Source of the DNA: a virus
Length of the DNA: 51,731 nucleotides
Strand: one strand, 5' to 3'
Virus record (IMG/VR): IMGVR_UViG_3300004369_000937
Span: 1 to 51,731 of that record
In this document: positions 42,819 through 51,359 of the stretch, piece by piece
Layout of the letters: the number at the start of each line of letters is the position of its first letter
Position numbering within the stretch: position 1 is the first letter of the stretch
Translations under genes and position numbers: made by a program
The notes under the pieces: generated by a model
Told to the model about the DNA's origin: nothing
The model's database searches: none
What the model saw: only the letters and a program-made list of their open reading frames with translations

Positions 42819-43318
42819 TGATACCTAAAATTCTAAAAAACTTTAATGCCTTTGTTGATGGCCGCGGCTATGCAGGGCGTGTTGATGAAGTGGTATTACC
42901 GAAACTCACCGTCAAAACAGAGGAGCATCGTGCTGGTGGCATGGATGTCGCGATAGAAATTGATATGGGAATGGAAAAATTAGAATGCGAACTAACTTTT
43001 GCTGAATATGATATTGAATTGTTCAGGTTATTTGGTTTGATAGATGGCAATTCTGTTGCTATTACCCTGCGTGGCGCAATGCAATCTGATGGCGATGCTG
43101 AGTCGATTGTTATAAATTTACGAGGTTCATTCCGCGAAGTAGATTCAGGAACATGGAAGGCTGGCGATAAAGCTACTTTGAAATGTATGGTAGCCGTTCG
43201 TTACTATAAGCTCACTATGGCTGGCAATGCAATTATTGAAATTGATGCCGAAAATATGATTCGCATTATTAACGGAGTTGATGAGATGGCTACTATTAGA
43301 GGCGCTATAGGGATCTAA
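42818..43318 (+). CDS. major tail tube protein (gpFII-like)
   Basis: This 166-residue protein has the P2 tube pattern: KILKNFNAFVDGRGYAGRVDEVVLPKL, RAGGMDVAIEIDMGMEKLE, and the ending EIDAENMIRIINGVDEM. It forms the inner tube through which DNA passes. It shares one base with the sheath stop. Confidence 0.95.
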   Translation: MIPKILKNFNAFVDGRGYAGRVDEVVLPKLTVKTEEHRAGGMDVAIEIDMGMEKLECELTFAEYDIELFRLFGLIDGNSVAITLRGAMQSDGDAESIVINLRGSFREVDSGTWKAGDKATLKCMVAVRYYKLTMAGNAIIEIDAENMIRIINGVDEMATIRGAIGI

Positions 43319-43743
43319 AAGTCATAAAGTTTTTTTACAGTCTGTAAATTTTCTTTAGCACCTTCGCACTGTTCCCTTGAGTTAAGGCAACTGGTGCAAT
43401 TAACTAAATTGCTAAATGCAGCTCCTAACGGAGGATGGCTTTTTGCAAATTTAGCATCAACTATTTTGCGTAACTCTTTTACCTTTGGGTTGTGTATTTT
43501 AAATGCGTTAATACAGATACTCTTATTGCCACTTTCATCAAGCTCAACCATCTCTTCACCTTTTTTAAGAAGCTCCAGAGACTCAAGGTAAATAGATTTT
43601 ACTCCAATATCTGGTGGATAAACAGCAAGAGACTCAGGAGAAGCATTCGCTTTATCGGCCTCTTTAGCCTCGTCGTCTGAGCATGATGACAGCATCGAAA
43701 TACATGTAACAGCTACAACCAAAAATAATACGATTTTATTCAT
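43315..43743 (-). CDS. predicted lipoprotein (moron)
   Basis: This 142-residue protein begins with a lipoprotein signal: a hydrophobic run followed by LSSC with Cys21 as the lipidation site. A short acidic linker and a helical domain with a CTSC pair follow. It lies on the strand opposite to the tail genes, overlapping the tube stop by four bases. It is probably expressed from the lysogen. Phage lipoproteins such as Llp and Bor alter the host surface, so superinfection exclusion is possible. No family match is recognised. Confidence 0.75.
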   Translation of the reverse strand: MNKIVLFLVVAVTCISMLSSCSDDEAKEADKANASPESLAVYPPDIGVKSIYLESLELLKKGEEMVELDESGNKSICINAFKIHNPKVKELRKIVDAKFAKSHPPLGAAFSNLVNCTSCLNSREQCEGAKENLQTVKKLYDF

Positions 43744-43815
43744 AAAAATTCCGTCATTTTCTATAACGCCAATAGTAATTATTAATTTATAAAAATCAAG
43801 ATATAAGGAAAAATC

Positions 43816-44076
43816 ATGGAAACTATAAAGTTAACTGTGCCAATTACAATTAATAACAATACTCATGAAACATTAATTGTTCGGCGACCTAAAGTTCGTG
43901 ATCGGCTTGCAGTAGAGCGCATAAAAAAAACTGATGCTGAGAAAGAAATAGTAATGATAGCTAACTTAGCAGAAGTAACAGTTGATGTTATCGAAGAGCT
44001 TGATCTTGCTGACTACGCAAAAATACAAGAGGTGCTACAAAATTTTTTGGAACTAAGCCCAGCGATATCCGATTAG
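43816..44076 (+). CDS. tail assembly chaperone gpE
   Basis: This 86-residue protein corresponds to P2 gpE: METIKLTVPITINNNTHETLIVRRPKVRDRLAVERIKK. It is the unshifted product. The frame contains a slippery T6G sequence at codons 77-78, from which a longer E+E' protein is made (separate entry). It sits just before the tape measure gene, as expected. Confidence 0.9.
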   Translation: METIKLTVPITINNNTHETLIVRRPKVRDRLAVERIKKTDAEKEIVMIANLAEVTVDVIEELDLADYAKIQEVLQNFLELSPAISD

Positions 44077-44189
44077 CGGTTTTATCGCTTGCCTCTTTTG
44101 CTGGTGGAGGCATAGACGTATGGCTTGATATGGAACTAGACGAATTTACCTTATGGCTTGAAGCTGCCAATATTTTATCAAAGAAGTGA
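43816..44189 (+). CDS. gpE+E' product of -1 frameshift
   Basis: If ribosomes slip back one base at TTTTTTG (44043-44049), translation leaves gpE after Leu78. It continues from 44049 for 46 residues (GTKPSDIRLAVLSLASFAG...TLWLEAANILSKK) to the TGA at 44187-44189. The total is 124 residues. The extension has the conserved look of E' proteins and ends two bases before the tape measure start. The -1 shift at this location is a conserved feature of P2-like tail operons. It keeps the chaperone-to-extended-protein ratio for tape measure assembly. Confidence 0.85.
44043..44049 (+). promoter_or_regulatory. slippery heptamer for programmed -1 frameshift
   Basis: T TTT TTG is exactly in the X XXY YYZ phase of the gpE frame (AAT TTT TTG). 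After slippage the tRNAs re-pair on TTT TTT. The -1 frame is open up to the tape measure gene. Confidence 0.85.
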
Positions 44190-44191
44190 CA

Positions 44192-46843
44192 ATGTCTAAA
44201 CAACATACAGTAGCTGTAACAATTGGTGCTGCATTAAAAGGTAGTTTTGGTTCTACCCTCAGTAAAGGAGGAAGCCAAATTACCAAGCTTGGTAGTGCTA
44301 TAAAAAAATTAGACGGTGATAGCAAAAGGATAACCTCATTTAGAACACTCAAAACGCAAGTGCAATCCGCTAAAAGTGCATGGGATTCTGCAGAAGAACA
44401 GGTTAAACAGCTATCCACAGCAATGAGAAATACTAAAAACCCTACGCAAACAATGCAGCGTGAGTTTGAAAAAGCTAAGAATGCTTCCAACCGTACAAAA
44501 ACTGCTTACATTAAGCAACGAGATTCACTGCAAAAAGTTCGTGGTGAGATGGCTAAAACCGGTCAAAGCACTAGAAACCTTACTTCTCAACAAACAAAAC
44601 TTGGTGCATCTGTTATAAAATTACAGTCACGGTATAGAGCATTAGACTCTACATTAAAACGAAGTGAAGCAATCAAAGCGCGACGTTCTGCAATACGTGG
44701 TCAATTGTTTGACATGGTAGCACTTGGTATAGCTATTGGCGCACCTTTAAAAGCTGCAATTGATTTTGAGAGCGTCATGGCTGATGTTAGAAAGGTTGTA
44801 GATTTTAAGGATAAAGTAAGTGGTCTGAGAAATTTTGGGAATATTATCAAGCAAATATCTCGTGATATTCCTATCTCAGCTGAAGGACTTGCACAAATTG
44901 CAGCAGCTGGAGGTACGTTAGGTATTAGTGAAACAGAATTACCTGATTTTGTGGATGTCGTAGCAAAAATGTCAACGGCTTTTGACCTCTTACCTGAAGA
45001 AGCCGGTGATGCTATAGCTAAATTATCCAACATTTTTGGTGTTCCCATTAATGAAATGACCAAGTTAGGAGATGCAATAAATTTCCTCTCGGATAACACC
45101 GCAGCAAAAGCAAGGGACATAATCCCTGTTTTAGCTAGGGTTGGTGCACAAGCGCAAGATTTTGGCCTTTCTGCAGAGCAAACAGCAGCACTTGCTGACA
45201 GTTTTATAGCTCTTGGCAAGCCACCACAAATAGCTGCAACTGCCATTAATGCTATGTTACTTCGACTTAATACTGCAGATAAGCAAAGTGCAAAATTTCA
45301 AAGAGGCTTAAGCGAATTAGGAGTTGAGGCTACTGAATTAAAAAAATCTATAAAAAATGATGCTCAAGGGGCATTATTATCATTCTTGCAAACAGTCTCT
45401 AAAGTAGAAAAACAACAGCGAGCCGGAATATTATCCGATTTATTCGGTTTAGAATTTTCTGATGATGTATCATTATTAGCAGGTAATGTGAATCAGTATA
45501 AAAAGGCTTTGGATCTACTTGGAAACGCTAAAAGACAAAATTCTATGCAGCGTGAATTTGCTAACCGAGCAACAACACTAGCAAATAGATTACAATTACT
45601 GAAAAACTCTATAACTGAAATTGGAATAAATATTGGAGAAACAATAATACCTCCATTGAAAGTTGTTGTAGATGGAATTCGCTCGTTTACATCAGGTATT
45701 GCAGATTTTGTTACAAAGATACCTCTACTGAGTGGAGTAGTGTTTGGAGTTACATTTAGCTTAATTGGTTTGAAAATTGCTTTTGTGGCTTTAAATTTTT
45801 TGTGGACATTTGTAACAGGAGGAGCAGCTCTTGTAAGAATAGGTTTGGCAAAACTGGGCGTAGAGATAGCCCTGACTGGAATTAAATTTCAGGCATTCAA
45901 TAAAATAGCATTGATTACTGCGATAAAAACTAAAGCTTTAGCAGTTGCTACTTTTGTATCGGGCACTTGGACAAATTTAGGATTAGCAGCAACATTTGTT
46001 AAAACACGGTTTTTAGCATTTAATTTGGTATCCGCAATTACCTTTGTAAGAATGAAGGCACTTGCTATTGGCCAAAGTATAATGGCCTTGTTTGGAGTAT
46101 TGGGCGGAGCTGTATCTTTAGCAACCACCAAGCTGACAACCTTTAATATTGTATCCCTTATCACTGCCGGACGCATAAGATTACTTGCTTTTGGTGGCGC
46201 AATAAAAGCATTTGCAGGTGGGTTAATTGCCCTTGCCAGTCGTGCTATTCCTTTAGTTATAGGTGGACTCAGGGCTTTAACGATTGCTTTCCTGACAAAT
46301 CCTATTGGCTTAATTATTGGTGGCATTTCTATTGCCGCCGGGTTGCTAATAGCTAATTGGGGTAAGGTGAAAGGGTTTTTCGGTGGTTTATGGGAGCCAA
46401 TACAATCGGTCTGGCAAACTTTTGCTGATTGGGTTGGTGGATTTTGGAAAATTATCAGTAGCCCACTTACAGCTATAGGCAGAGTGTTCGGAATTTTATT
46501 CGGTTCAGGCAATAAAGTTCAGGCTAATATCACATCAACAACCAAGTCAAGTACGCCCAGTGATTTTAACAGTGATAATGCAACCACTCAAGAATCAACT
46601 AATTTGCAAAAGTTAGGGGATAATACCATCCCTCAAAAAACCGCAAGTTTACAGGAATCTATTGTAGGAGGCATCATTACTAATCAGAGGTCAGTTGATT
46701 CGAGAACGATTACGAATAATTTTAAAATTGATGTTCATACTACTCCGGGACAAGATGAAGAAAGCATTGCAGAAAAAGTAATGCGGCAAATCAAAGATGC
46801 ATCCCGAGGAGCATTATTTGATACGGCAGGAGCAACGTTATGA
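44192..46843 (+). CDS. tail tape measure protein
   Basis: This is an 883-residue protein from the ATG at 44192, two bases after the E' stop. A GTG two codons upstream is possible. Residues 1-170 are coiled-coil-like. The TP901-type core follows (IDFESVMADVRKVVDF, PISAEGLAQIAAAGGTLGI, LGKPPQIAATAINAML). Hydrophobic membrane-like segments lie at about 510-730. It sets tail length and takes part in DNA ejection. Its length of nearly 900 residues predicts a tail of roughly 130 nm by the usual 0.15 nm per residue. Confidence 0.95.
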   Translation: MSKQHTVAVTIGAALKGSFGSTLSKGGSQITKLGSAIKKLDGDSKRITSFRTLKTQVQSAKSAWDSAEEQVKQLSTAMRNTKNPTQTMQREFEKAKNASNRTKTAYIKQRDSLQKVRGEMAKTGQSTRNLTSQQTKLGASVIKLQSRYRALDSTLKRSEAIKARRSAIRGQLFDMVALGIAIGAPLKAAIDFESVMADVRKVVDFKDKVSGLRNFGNIIKQISRDIPISAEGLAQIAAAGGTLGISETELPDFVDVVAKMSTAFDLLPEEAGDAIAKLSNIFGVPINEMTKLGDAINFLSDNTAAKARDIIPVLARVGAQAQDFGLSAEQTAALADSFIALGKPPQIAATAINAMLLRLNTADKQSAKFQRGLSELGVEATELKKSIKNDAQGALLSFLQTVSKVEKQQRAGILSDLFGLEFSDDVSLLAGNVNQYKKALDLLGNAKRQNSMQREFANRATTLANRLQLLKNSITEIGINIGETIIPPLKVVVDGIRSFTSGIADFVTKIPLLSGVVFGVTFSLIGLKIAFVALNFLWTFVTGGAALVRIGLAKLGVEIALTGIKFQAFNKIALITAIKTKALAVATFVSGTWTNLGLAATFVKTRFLAFNLVSAITFVRMKALAIGQSIMALFGVLGGAVSLATTKLTTFNIVSLITAGRIRLLAFGGAIKAFAGGLIALASRAIPLVIGGLRALTIAFLTNPIGLIIGGISIAAGLLIANWGKVKGFFGGLWEPIQSVWQTFADWVGGFWKIISSPLTAIGRVFGILFGSGNKVQANITSTTKSSTPSDFNSDNATTQESTNLQKLGDNTIPQKTASLQESIVGGIITNQRSVDSRTITNNFKIDVHTTPGQDEESIAEKVMRQIKDASRGALFDTAGATL

Positions 46844-47226
46844 GTATAATGATGGCACTTGGTGACTATCGTTTCTCTATTGCAACTTCGGCCTACCAAC
46901 AACTGCAAAGAACGATTGCCTATCGTTGGCAATCGCAAGACAGAATTGGCAACGATCCTGCTATGCAATTTGTTGGCACAGGTGCAGAGCAAATAAACCT
47001 TGAGGGTGTTATATATCCACACTTTAAGGGCGGCCTTGGTCAGATCGAAGGAATGAAATCTGCTGCCGATAATGGCAAACCACTTTTACTGGTAGATGGA
47101 TTAGGTCAAGTTTGGAGAAAATGGGTGATTACGCAGATTGAAGAAACCAGAGAAGTATTTTTAAAAGATGGTGTTCCTCGCAAAATCACCTTTAGACTTT
47201 CTATTGTACGTTACGGGGAAGATTAA
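46840..47226 (+). CDS. tail protein U
   Basis: This 128-residue protein matches P2 gpU: MMALGDYRFSIATSAYQQLQR, YPHFKGGLGQIEGMKSAADNGKPLLLVDG, and KWVITQIEETREVFLKDGVPRKI. It is a component of the tail hub. It overlaps the tape measure stop by four bases. Confidence 0.95.
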   Translation: MSIMMALGDYRFSIATSAYQQLQRTIAYRWQSQDRIGNDPAMQFVGTGAEQINLEGVIYPHFKGGLGQIEGMKSAADNGKPLLLVDGLGQVWRKWVITQIEETREVFLKDGVPRKITFRLSIVRYGED

Positions 47227-47436
47227 ATGGCAGTTCAATATCGCACAAAAGAAGGTGATATGCTGGATTTTATCGCCTGGAAACATTACAGCAAACAGTC
47301 CGGTGCAGTTGAAAAAATATTAGAGGCTAATCCAAAACTTGCCGATTACGGTGAGCAGTTTCCTGCCGGTGTCCTCATAATATTGCCTGATATTGCTCTG
47401 CCTGAAACCGACACCATAATCAGATTGTGGGATTAA
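47227..47436 (+). CDS. tail protein X (LysM-like)
   Basis: This 69-residue protein has the gpX pattern: YRTKEGDMLDFIAWKHYSKQ, VEKILEANPKLADYGEQFPAGVLIILPD. This is a LysM-like domain that may bind peptidoglycan at the hub. It abuts both gpU and gpD genes with no gap. Confidence 0.95.
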   Translation: MAVQYRTKEGDMLDFIAWKHYSKQSGAVEKILEANPKLADYGEQFPAGVLIILPDIALPETDTIIRLWD

Positions 47437-48039
47437 ATGACCATTACACCAGATTTTCAAGTAATTGCAGACAGCAATGACATTACAGCTGCTATACGCA
47501 AGGGCTTATTATCACTGCGTGTCACTGACGAAGCGGGCTTCCAAAGCGATAAAGCTACCATAAAGCTTGATGACCGTGATGGCAAAATAGCTTTGCCAAA
47601 TACAGGCGCAACGTTGGATATATCACTTGGCTACGTCGAGACATTGCTGATCAGAATGGGATTGTATATTGTCGATGAGATAAGCGTTGAAAGTCCTCCA
47701 CAAAGTATGAGTATACGCGCTCATGCAGCTGATATGGGGCAAGTATTAAAAGCTCCGGTAACAAAAACATGGGGTAAAATAACTCTTGGAGATTTGGTGA
47801 ACAATATTGCCGGCAAACATGGTTTAACGCCACGTATAACAGATGAATTATCCGCTTTTGAGATTCCTCACTTGGTGCAAACTGAAGAAAGTGATCTACA
47901 CTTGCTGACCAGGCTAGCACTCACGCATGATGCAATAAGTAAACCTATAAATGGAAATCCCTCTGTGTCAGATTAGATGAGACATTTTTTAGTATCTAAT
48001 TAATTGTCTAAGTTCTATTTTACACCTAGGAGAAAAGTT

Positions 48040-48531
48040 ATGGAAGATTTACAAAATGTCAGCGAAGCTATTGAGGCAAATTTTCCCCCTGAAAAGACTG
48101 TAGGCCGTAGGCCGGAAGTCTTTGAGGGGGGAAAATTTGCGTCGGATATTAAAGCTCCCCCCACCGAGGTTAAGCCCGCTAAGAAACATCGTAGATTTAC
48201 AGCCTCATATAAAATGAAAATTTTACAAGCAGCTGATAATTGTTCTAAAAGCGGTGATATAGCTATCCTGCTTAGACAAGAAGGCTTATATTCGTCACAC
48301 TTAACCTGCTGGCGCAAGCAAAGAAAACATGGAGAATTTGAAGGATTATCGTCAAAAAAACCTGGTGTTAAAGCTAAAGATTCCACCGCCACATGTAATG
48401 AAAACAAACAGTTAAAACGTGAAAATGACAAGCTTAAAAAGCAGCTTGAGAAGGCTCAGATTATCATTGATTTTCAAAAAAAAACTTATGCAATATTGCA
48501 GATGATCAACCAACAAGACGAGAAGATATAA
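48040..48531 (+). CDS. IS3-family transposase OrfA
   Basis: This is a 163-residue protein from the ATG at 48040, behind TAGGAG. It contains a helix-turn-helix (KHRRFTASYKMKILQAADNC, with GDIAILLRQEGLYSSHLTCWRKQ) and a C-terminal leucine-zipper-like helix (NKQLKRENDKLKKQLEKAQ). The frame contains an A9 run at 48476-48484. The OrfB frame is open from there, so a -1 shift could make an OrfAB fusion transposase. The OrfA stop overlaps the OrfB start as TAATG. Confidence 0.9.
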   Translation: MEDLQNVSEAIEANFPPEKTVGRRPEVFEGGKFASDIKAPPTEVKPAKKHRRFTASYKMKILQAADNCSKSGDIAILLRQEGLYSSHLTCWRKQRKHGEFEGLSSKKPGVKAKDSTATCNENKQLKRENDKLKKQLEKAQIIIDFQKKTYAILQMINQQDEKI

Positions 48532-49574
48532 TGAATGCAACATACGAACTAAGCCTAATAACAGACACAAAATCAGCATGTTACAGTTTTTCTGTGCCAC
48601 GTTCGAGCTTTTACAGATCGATGAAACCACAAGAAAACAAGCCAAAAAAAGGGCCACAAAATGCCCTGGCTTTAAGCCAGATTGAAAAACAAAATGTACT
48701 TGATATGTTGCATAGCGAACGCTTTATTGACAAGACTCCATATGAAGTTTATGCAACATTATTGGATGAAAATAAGTACTTTTGTTCCATTAGCACCATG
48801 TACCGAATTTTAAACGAGGAAGGAGAAGTTTGCGAGAGACGGCGTGGCCATAGGCAACATAATTATGTCAAGCCGGAACTACTTGCAACAGCTCCAAACC
48901 AAGTCTGGAGTTGGGATATTACCAAATTAAAATCTGATACCAAATGGAATTATTATTATTTATATGTCATTATGGATATTTTTAGTCGCTATGTTACTGG
49001 CTGGATGGTAGAGGAGCGTGAAACTGCCGTCCTGGCCAAGGACTTTCTGCAGCAAACTATTGATAAATATGAAATAAACCCAGATCAGCTAACCGTTCAT
49101 GCTGACCGTGGTTCAAGCATGAAATCCAAAACTGTCGCACAAATGTTAAGCGACCTAAATGTAATGAAATCGCATAATAGACCTTATGTCAGCAATGACA
49201 ATCCTTACTCGGAATCTAACTTTAAGACATTGAAATATAACCCTGAATTTCCAGAGAAGTTTGGATCAATACAGGATGCCAGGAGTTTTTGCCGAACATT
49301 TTTCGACTGGTATAATAACGAACACCACCATACCGGCATCGCTCTGCTAACAGCAAAAATGGTACATTTCAAGCTGGACAAGAAAATTATCCAACAAAGA
49401 AATATTACGCTACAAAATGCTTTTAACAAAAAACCAGCACGATTTAAAAATAAAATGCCGCAACATAAAAATATACCGAAATCTGTATGGATTAATAAGC
49501 CAGATAATACAGACCAGTATTGTAAACATATTGTGAATGATAATATGAATAATAAAACCGAATTAGACAATTAA
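48531..49574 (+). CDS. IS3-family transposase OrfB (DDE)
   Basis: This 347-residue protein has a complete catalytic rve domain. The first Asp is in VWSWDITKLKS, the second in TVHADRGSSMKS, and the Glu in NPYSESNFKTLKY. The HTH-type N-terminal region is also intact (FIDKTPYEVYATLLDE). There is no stop or frameshift inside, so the element may still be active. The protein cuts and joins IS ends at new targets. Confidence 0.92.
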   Translation: MNATYELSLITDTKSACYSFSVPRSSFYRSMKPQENKPKKGPQNALALSQIEKQNVLDMLHSERFIDKTPYEVYATLLDENKYFCSISTMYRILNEEGEVCERRRGHRQHNYVKPELLATAPNQVWSWDITKLKSDTKWNYYYLYVIMDIFSRYVTGWMVEERETAVLAKDFLQQTIDKYEINPDQLTVHADRGSSMKSKTVAQMLSDLNVMKSHNRPYVSNDNPYSESNFKTLKYNPEFPEKFGSIQDARSFCRTFFDWYNNEHHHTGIALLTAKMVHFKLDKKIIQQRNITLQNAFNKKPARFKNKMPQHKNIPKSVWINKPDNTDQYCKHIVNDNMNNKTELDN

Positions 49575-50092
49575 TTACAATTTTATTTGTCTCATTTCTC
49601 TTGACACATTCCGATTTGCTATTTGCACCTAAAGGGGAAGCAAAATCTGTAAGTGGTCGCAATATTCCACCAATTACTATAATGCGCAAACAAATTACAA
49701 GCTGGAACGTAACTTTTGCAGATCGAGCAAAATATGGAGCTGTTGAAGGAACGTGGCATGATAAAGGTGACTCGGAAAAAAAGAAGATAAAAGTAGGTGA
49801 AGATGAACCGGTGTTTATCCTTCGCCACACGTTCGACACGCCAGAACTATTGATAGCTGCAGCCGATGCTAAATTAAAGCAACTTGAGCGTGGTACAGGC
49901 AGTTTAAGCATAACCACTCCTGGTGACCCCAGGCTTGCAGCAGAAGGTAAATTAAATCTGATGGGTGTTCGAGCTGGCGTTGATGGGCAGTGGAATATTA
50001 CTCGTGTTGAACATTCACTTGATAATAGCGGTTATATATCACGCATAAGCGCGGAGATACCACAAACCTAATAATAAAATCAGAGAAAAACC

Positions 50093-50383
50093 ATGGCAAA
50101 GCCTAACAAAGAGCAGAACGATAAAATATGCCTGCCAAAAGACGAATTTGAGGCAATGCTTTGCAGGGCAGCTGAAAAAGGTGCCAGGTGCGCATTAGCA
50201 GATGTTGGGCTAGACGGAGAGGATGCCGCTAACGATATACGAGAATTACGTTCGCTAATGTCAGCTCTGCAACTTGCCAAAAAAACAGCATGGCAAACGT
50301 TCATTCGCATTGTCACTAGCGGAATTATGCTGGCTATCATGGCTGGCATTGCAATTAAACTTAAACTTTTTGGAGTAAAATAA
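50093..50383 (+). CDS. DUF6127 family protein
   Basis: This is a 96-residue protein. The pattern CRAAEKGARCALADVGLDGEDAANDIRELRSL followed by a single membrane segment (TSGIMLAIMAGIAIKLKLF) is that of DUF6127. It directly precedes the holin gene, so it probably belongs to the lysis cassette, perhaps as an antiholin or second holin. The function is not established. Confidence 0.85.
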   Translation: MAKPNKEQNDKICLPKDEFEAMLCRAAEKGARCALADVGLDGEDAANDIRELRSLMSALQLAKKTAWQTFIRIVTSGIMLAIMAGIAIKLKLFGVK

Positions 50384-50844
50384 TGCTAACATTACTTGGA
50401 AGTCTACTTGGATTTTTTGGCAGCGCATTTCCGGATATTTTAAAAATATATCGAGATAAACAAGACCGCAAACACGAGCTTGCTATCCTCGACAGACAGA
50501 TGGAACAGGACAAATTAAATCACGCTCAACGGTTAGAAGAAATAAACGTAGGAGCCGATATTGCCGAGAGCAAGGCATTATATAAACACGCAGGCAGAGA
50601 TTCAGGCGTAAAATGGATTGAAGGGCTTCGTGCCTCTGTACGGCCCGTTATCACCTATGCTTTTTTTATTCTGTTTGCAACTGTCAAAGGTGCTGGGCTT
50701 TATATCCTTGTTAATACTAACGGAATTGATGTTTCCGAAGCCTTAACCCAAATCTGGGATGCAGAAACCAAGGCATTGTTTGCAACTGTCATGATGTTCT
50801 GGTTCGGCCAGAGAGCTTGGAAAAAAGCACTTGGAGGAAAGTAG
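50383..50844 (+). CDS. 3TM holin (GTA-type)
   Basis: This 153-residue protein starts with a hydrophobic segment (LTLLGSLLGFFGSAFPDI). A long charged helix follows (KQDRKHELAILDRQMEQDKLNHAQRLEEI), then two further membrane segments (VITYAFFILFATVKGAGLY and ALFATVMMFWFG). This matches the three-TM holins of gene transfer agents and alphaproteobacterial phages. It would release the lysozyme encoded next. Confidence 0.88.
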   Translation: MLTLLGSLLGFFGSAFPDILKIYRDKQDRKHELAILDRQMEQDKLNHAQRLEEINVGADIAESKALYKHAGRDSGVKWIEGLRASVRPVITYAFFILFATVKGAGLYILVNTNGIDVSEALTQIWDAETKALFATVMMFWFGQRAWKKALGGK

Positions 50845-50846
50845 CC

Positions 50847-51350
50847 ATGCGCCATATAACCCATAGAGGTGCAGATCTTATCAAACGCTGGGAAGGGTTT
50901 GTACCACATTTATATATTTGTGCCGCCGGATACCCTACAATCGGATATGGTCATGTGATTTTACCAAGCGATAATTTTGGAAATATCACTGGTGCAGAAT
51001 TGCTGGATATTTACAAAAACTCTGGCCTAAAGGCTGCGAAACATGCTTGTCGGATGACAAGGCAAGACGCTAAAGAATTGCTCTTTCAGGATGCGTGCAA
51101 ATTTGAACATGCTGTTTTACGCTATATAAATGTGCCGCTAGATGATGGTCAGTTCGATGCCCTTGTATCTTTTACCTATAATTTAGGGCCGGCAGCGTTG
51201 CAGAGATCTACTCTCCGTAGAAAGGTGAACCGTGAAGAGCATTCAGACGTTCCACATGAATTTAGAAAATGGGTATTTGCCGGAGGACGCAAACTTAAAG
51301 GATTAATCAGGCGTAGAAATGAAGAGGCGGAGGTGTATGCAAATGGCTAG
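50847..51350 (+). CDS. lysozyme / endolysin (GH24)
   Basis: This 167-residue protein starts at the ATG at 50847, with GGAGG ten bases upstream; an in-frame upstream ATG would overlap the holin. The T4-lysozyme-like triad is at Glu16 (KRWEGF), position 25 and Thr31 (PTIGYGH). Position 25, equivalent to Asp20 of T4 lysozyme, is Cys. No signal peptide or signal-anchor helix is visible, so export needs the holin. No spanin gene was seen. Confidence 0.92.
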   Translation: MRHITHRGADLIKRWEGFVPHLYICAAGYPTIGYGHVILPSDNFGNITGAELLDIYKNSGLKAAKHACRMTRQDAKELLFQDACKFEHAVLRYINVPLDDGQFDALVSFTYNLGPAALQRSTLRRKVNREEHSDVPHEFRKWVFAGGRKLKGLIRRRNEEAEVYANG

Positions 51351-51359
51351 TTTTGATAA

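Larger units (their letters stand above)
47964..49608 (+). mobile_element. IS3-family insertion sequence
   Basis: The element is 1645 bases long. The left end reads TGTGTCAgattagATGAGACA and the reverse complement of the right end reads TGTGTCAagagaaATGAGACA, giving imperfect terminal inverted repeats of about 21 bases. The 3 bases outside are CTC on the left and TTC on the right, a 3-base target duplication with one mismatch; IS3-family elements make 3-4 base duplications. Reading-frame continuity of gpD also requires exactly three duplicated bases. It carries orfA and orfB with an A9 slippery run between them. Confidence 0.9.
47437..50071 (+). pseudogene. tail hub protein D (late control D), split by IS3-family insertion
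   Basis: The 5' part (47437-47963) encodes a normal gpD start (TITPDFQVIADSNDIT...LLTRLALTHDAISKP) and runs into the insertion with a stop at 47976. The 3' part (49612-50071) resumes with SDLLFAPKGEAKSVSGRNIPP and ends in the usual GYISRISAEIPQT. Joining 47963 to 49612 restores one frame of 328 residues. gpD is the hub that links tube and baseplate spike, so without it no tail can be built. This is the clearest sign that the prophage is defective, unless the IS excises precisely. Confidence 0.9.

Noticed and set aside
44701-45246. 181-codon minus-strand frame in the tape measure gene, and another at 45889-46512
   Set aside because: Long tape measure genes with biased codons often leave the opposite strand open. 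No start signal or domain is visible.
47951-49612. TCC as the target duplication of the IS
   Set aside because: TCC occurs on both sides, but using it gives asymmetric element ends and the wrong reading frame for gpD. The CTC/TTC triplets beside the inverted repeats restore the frame.
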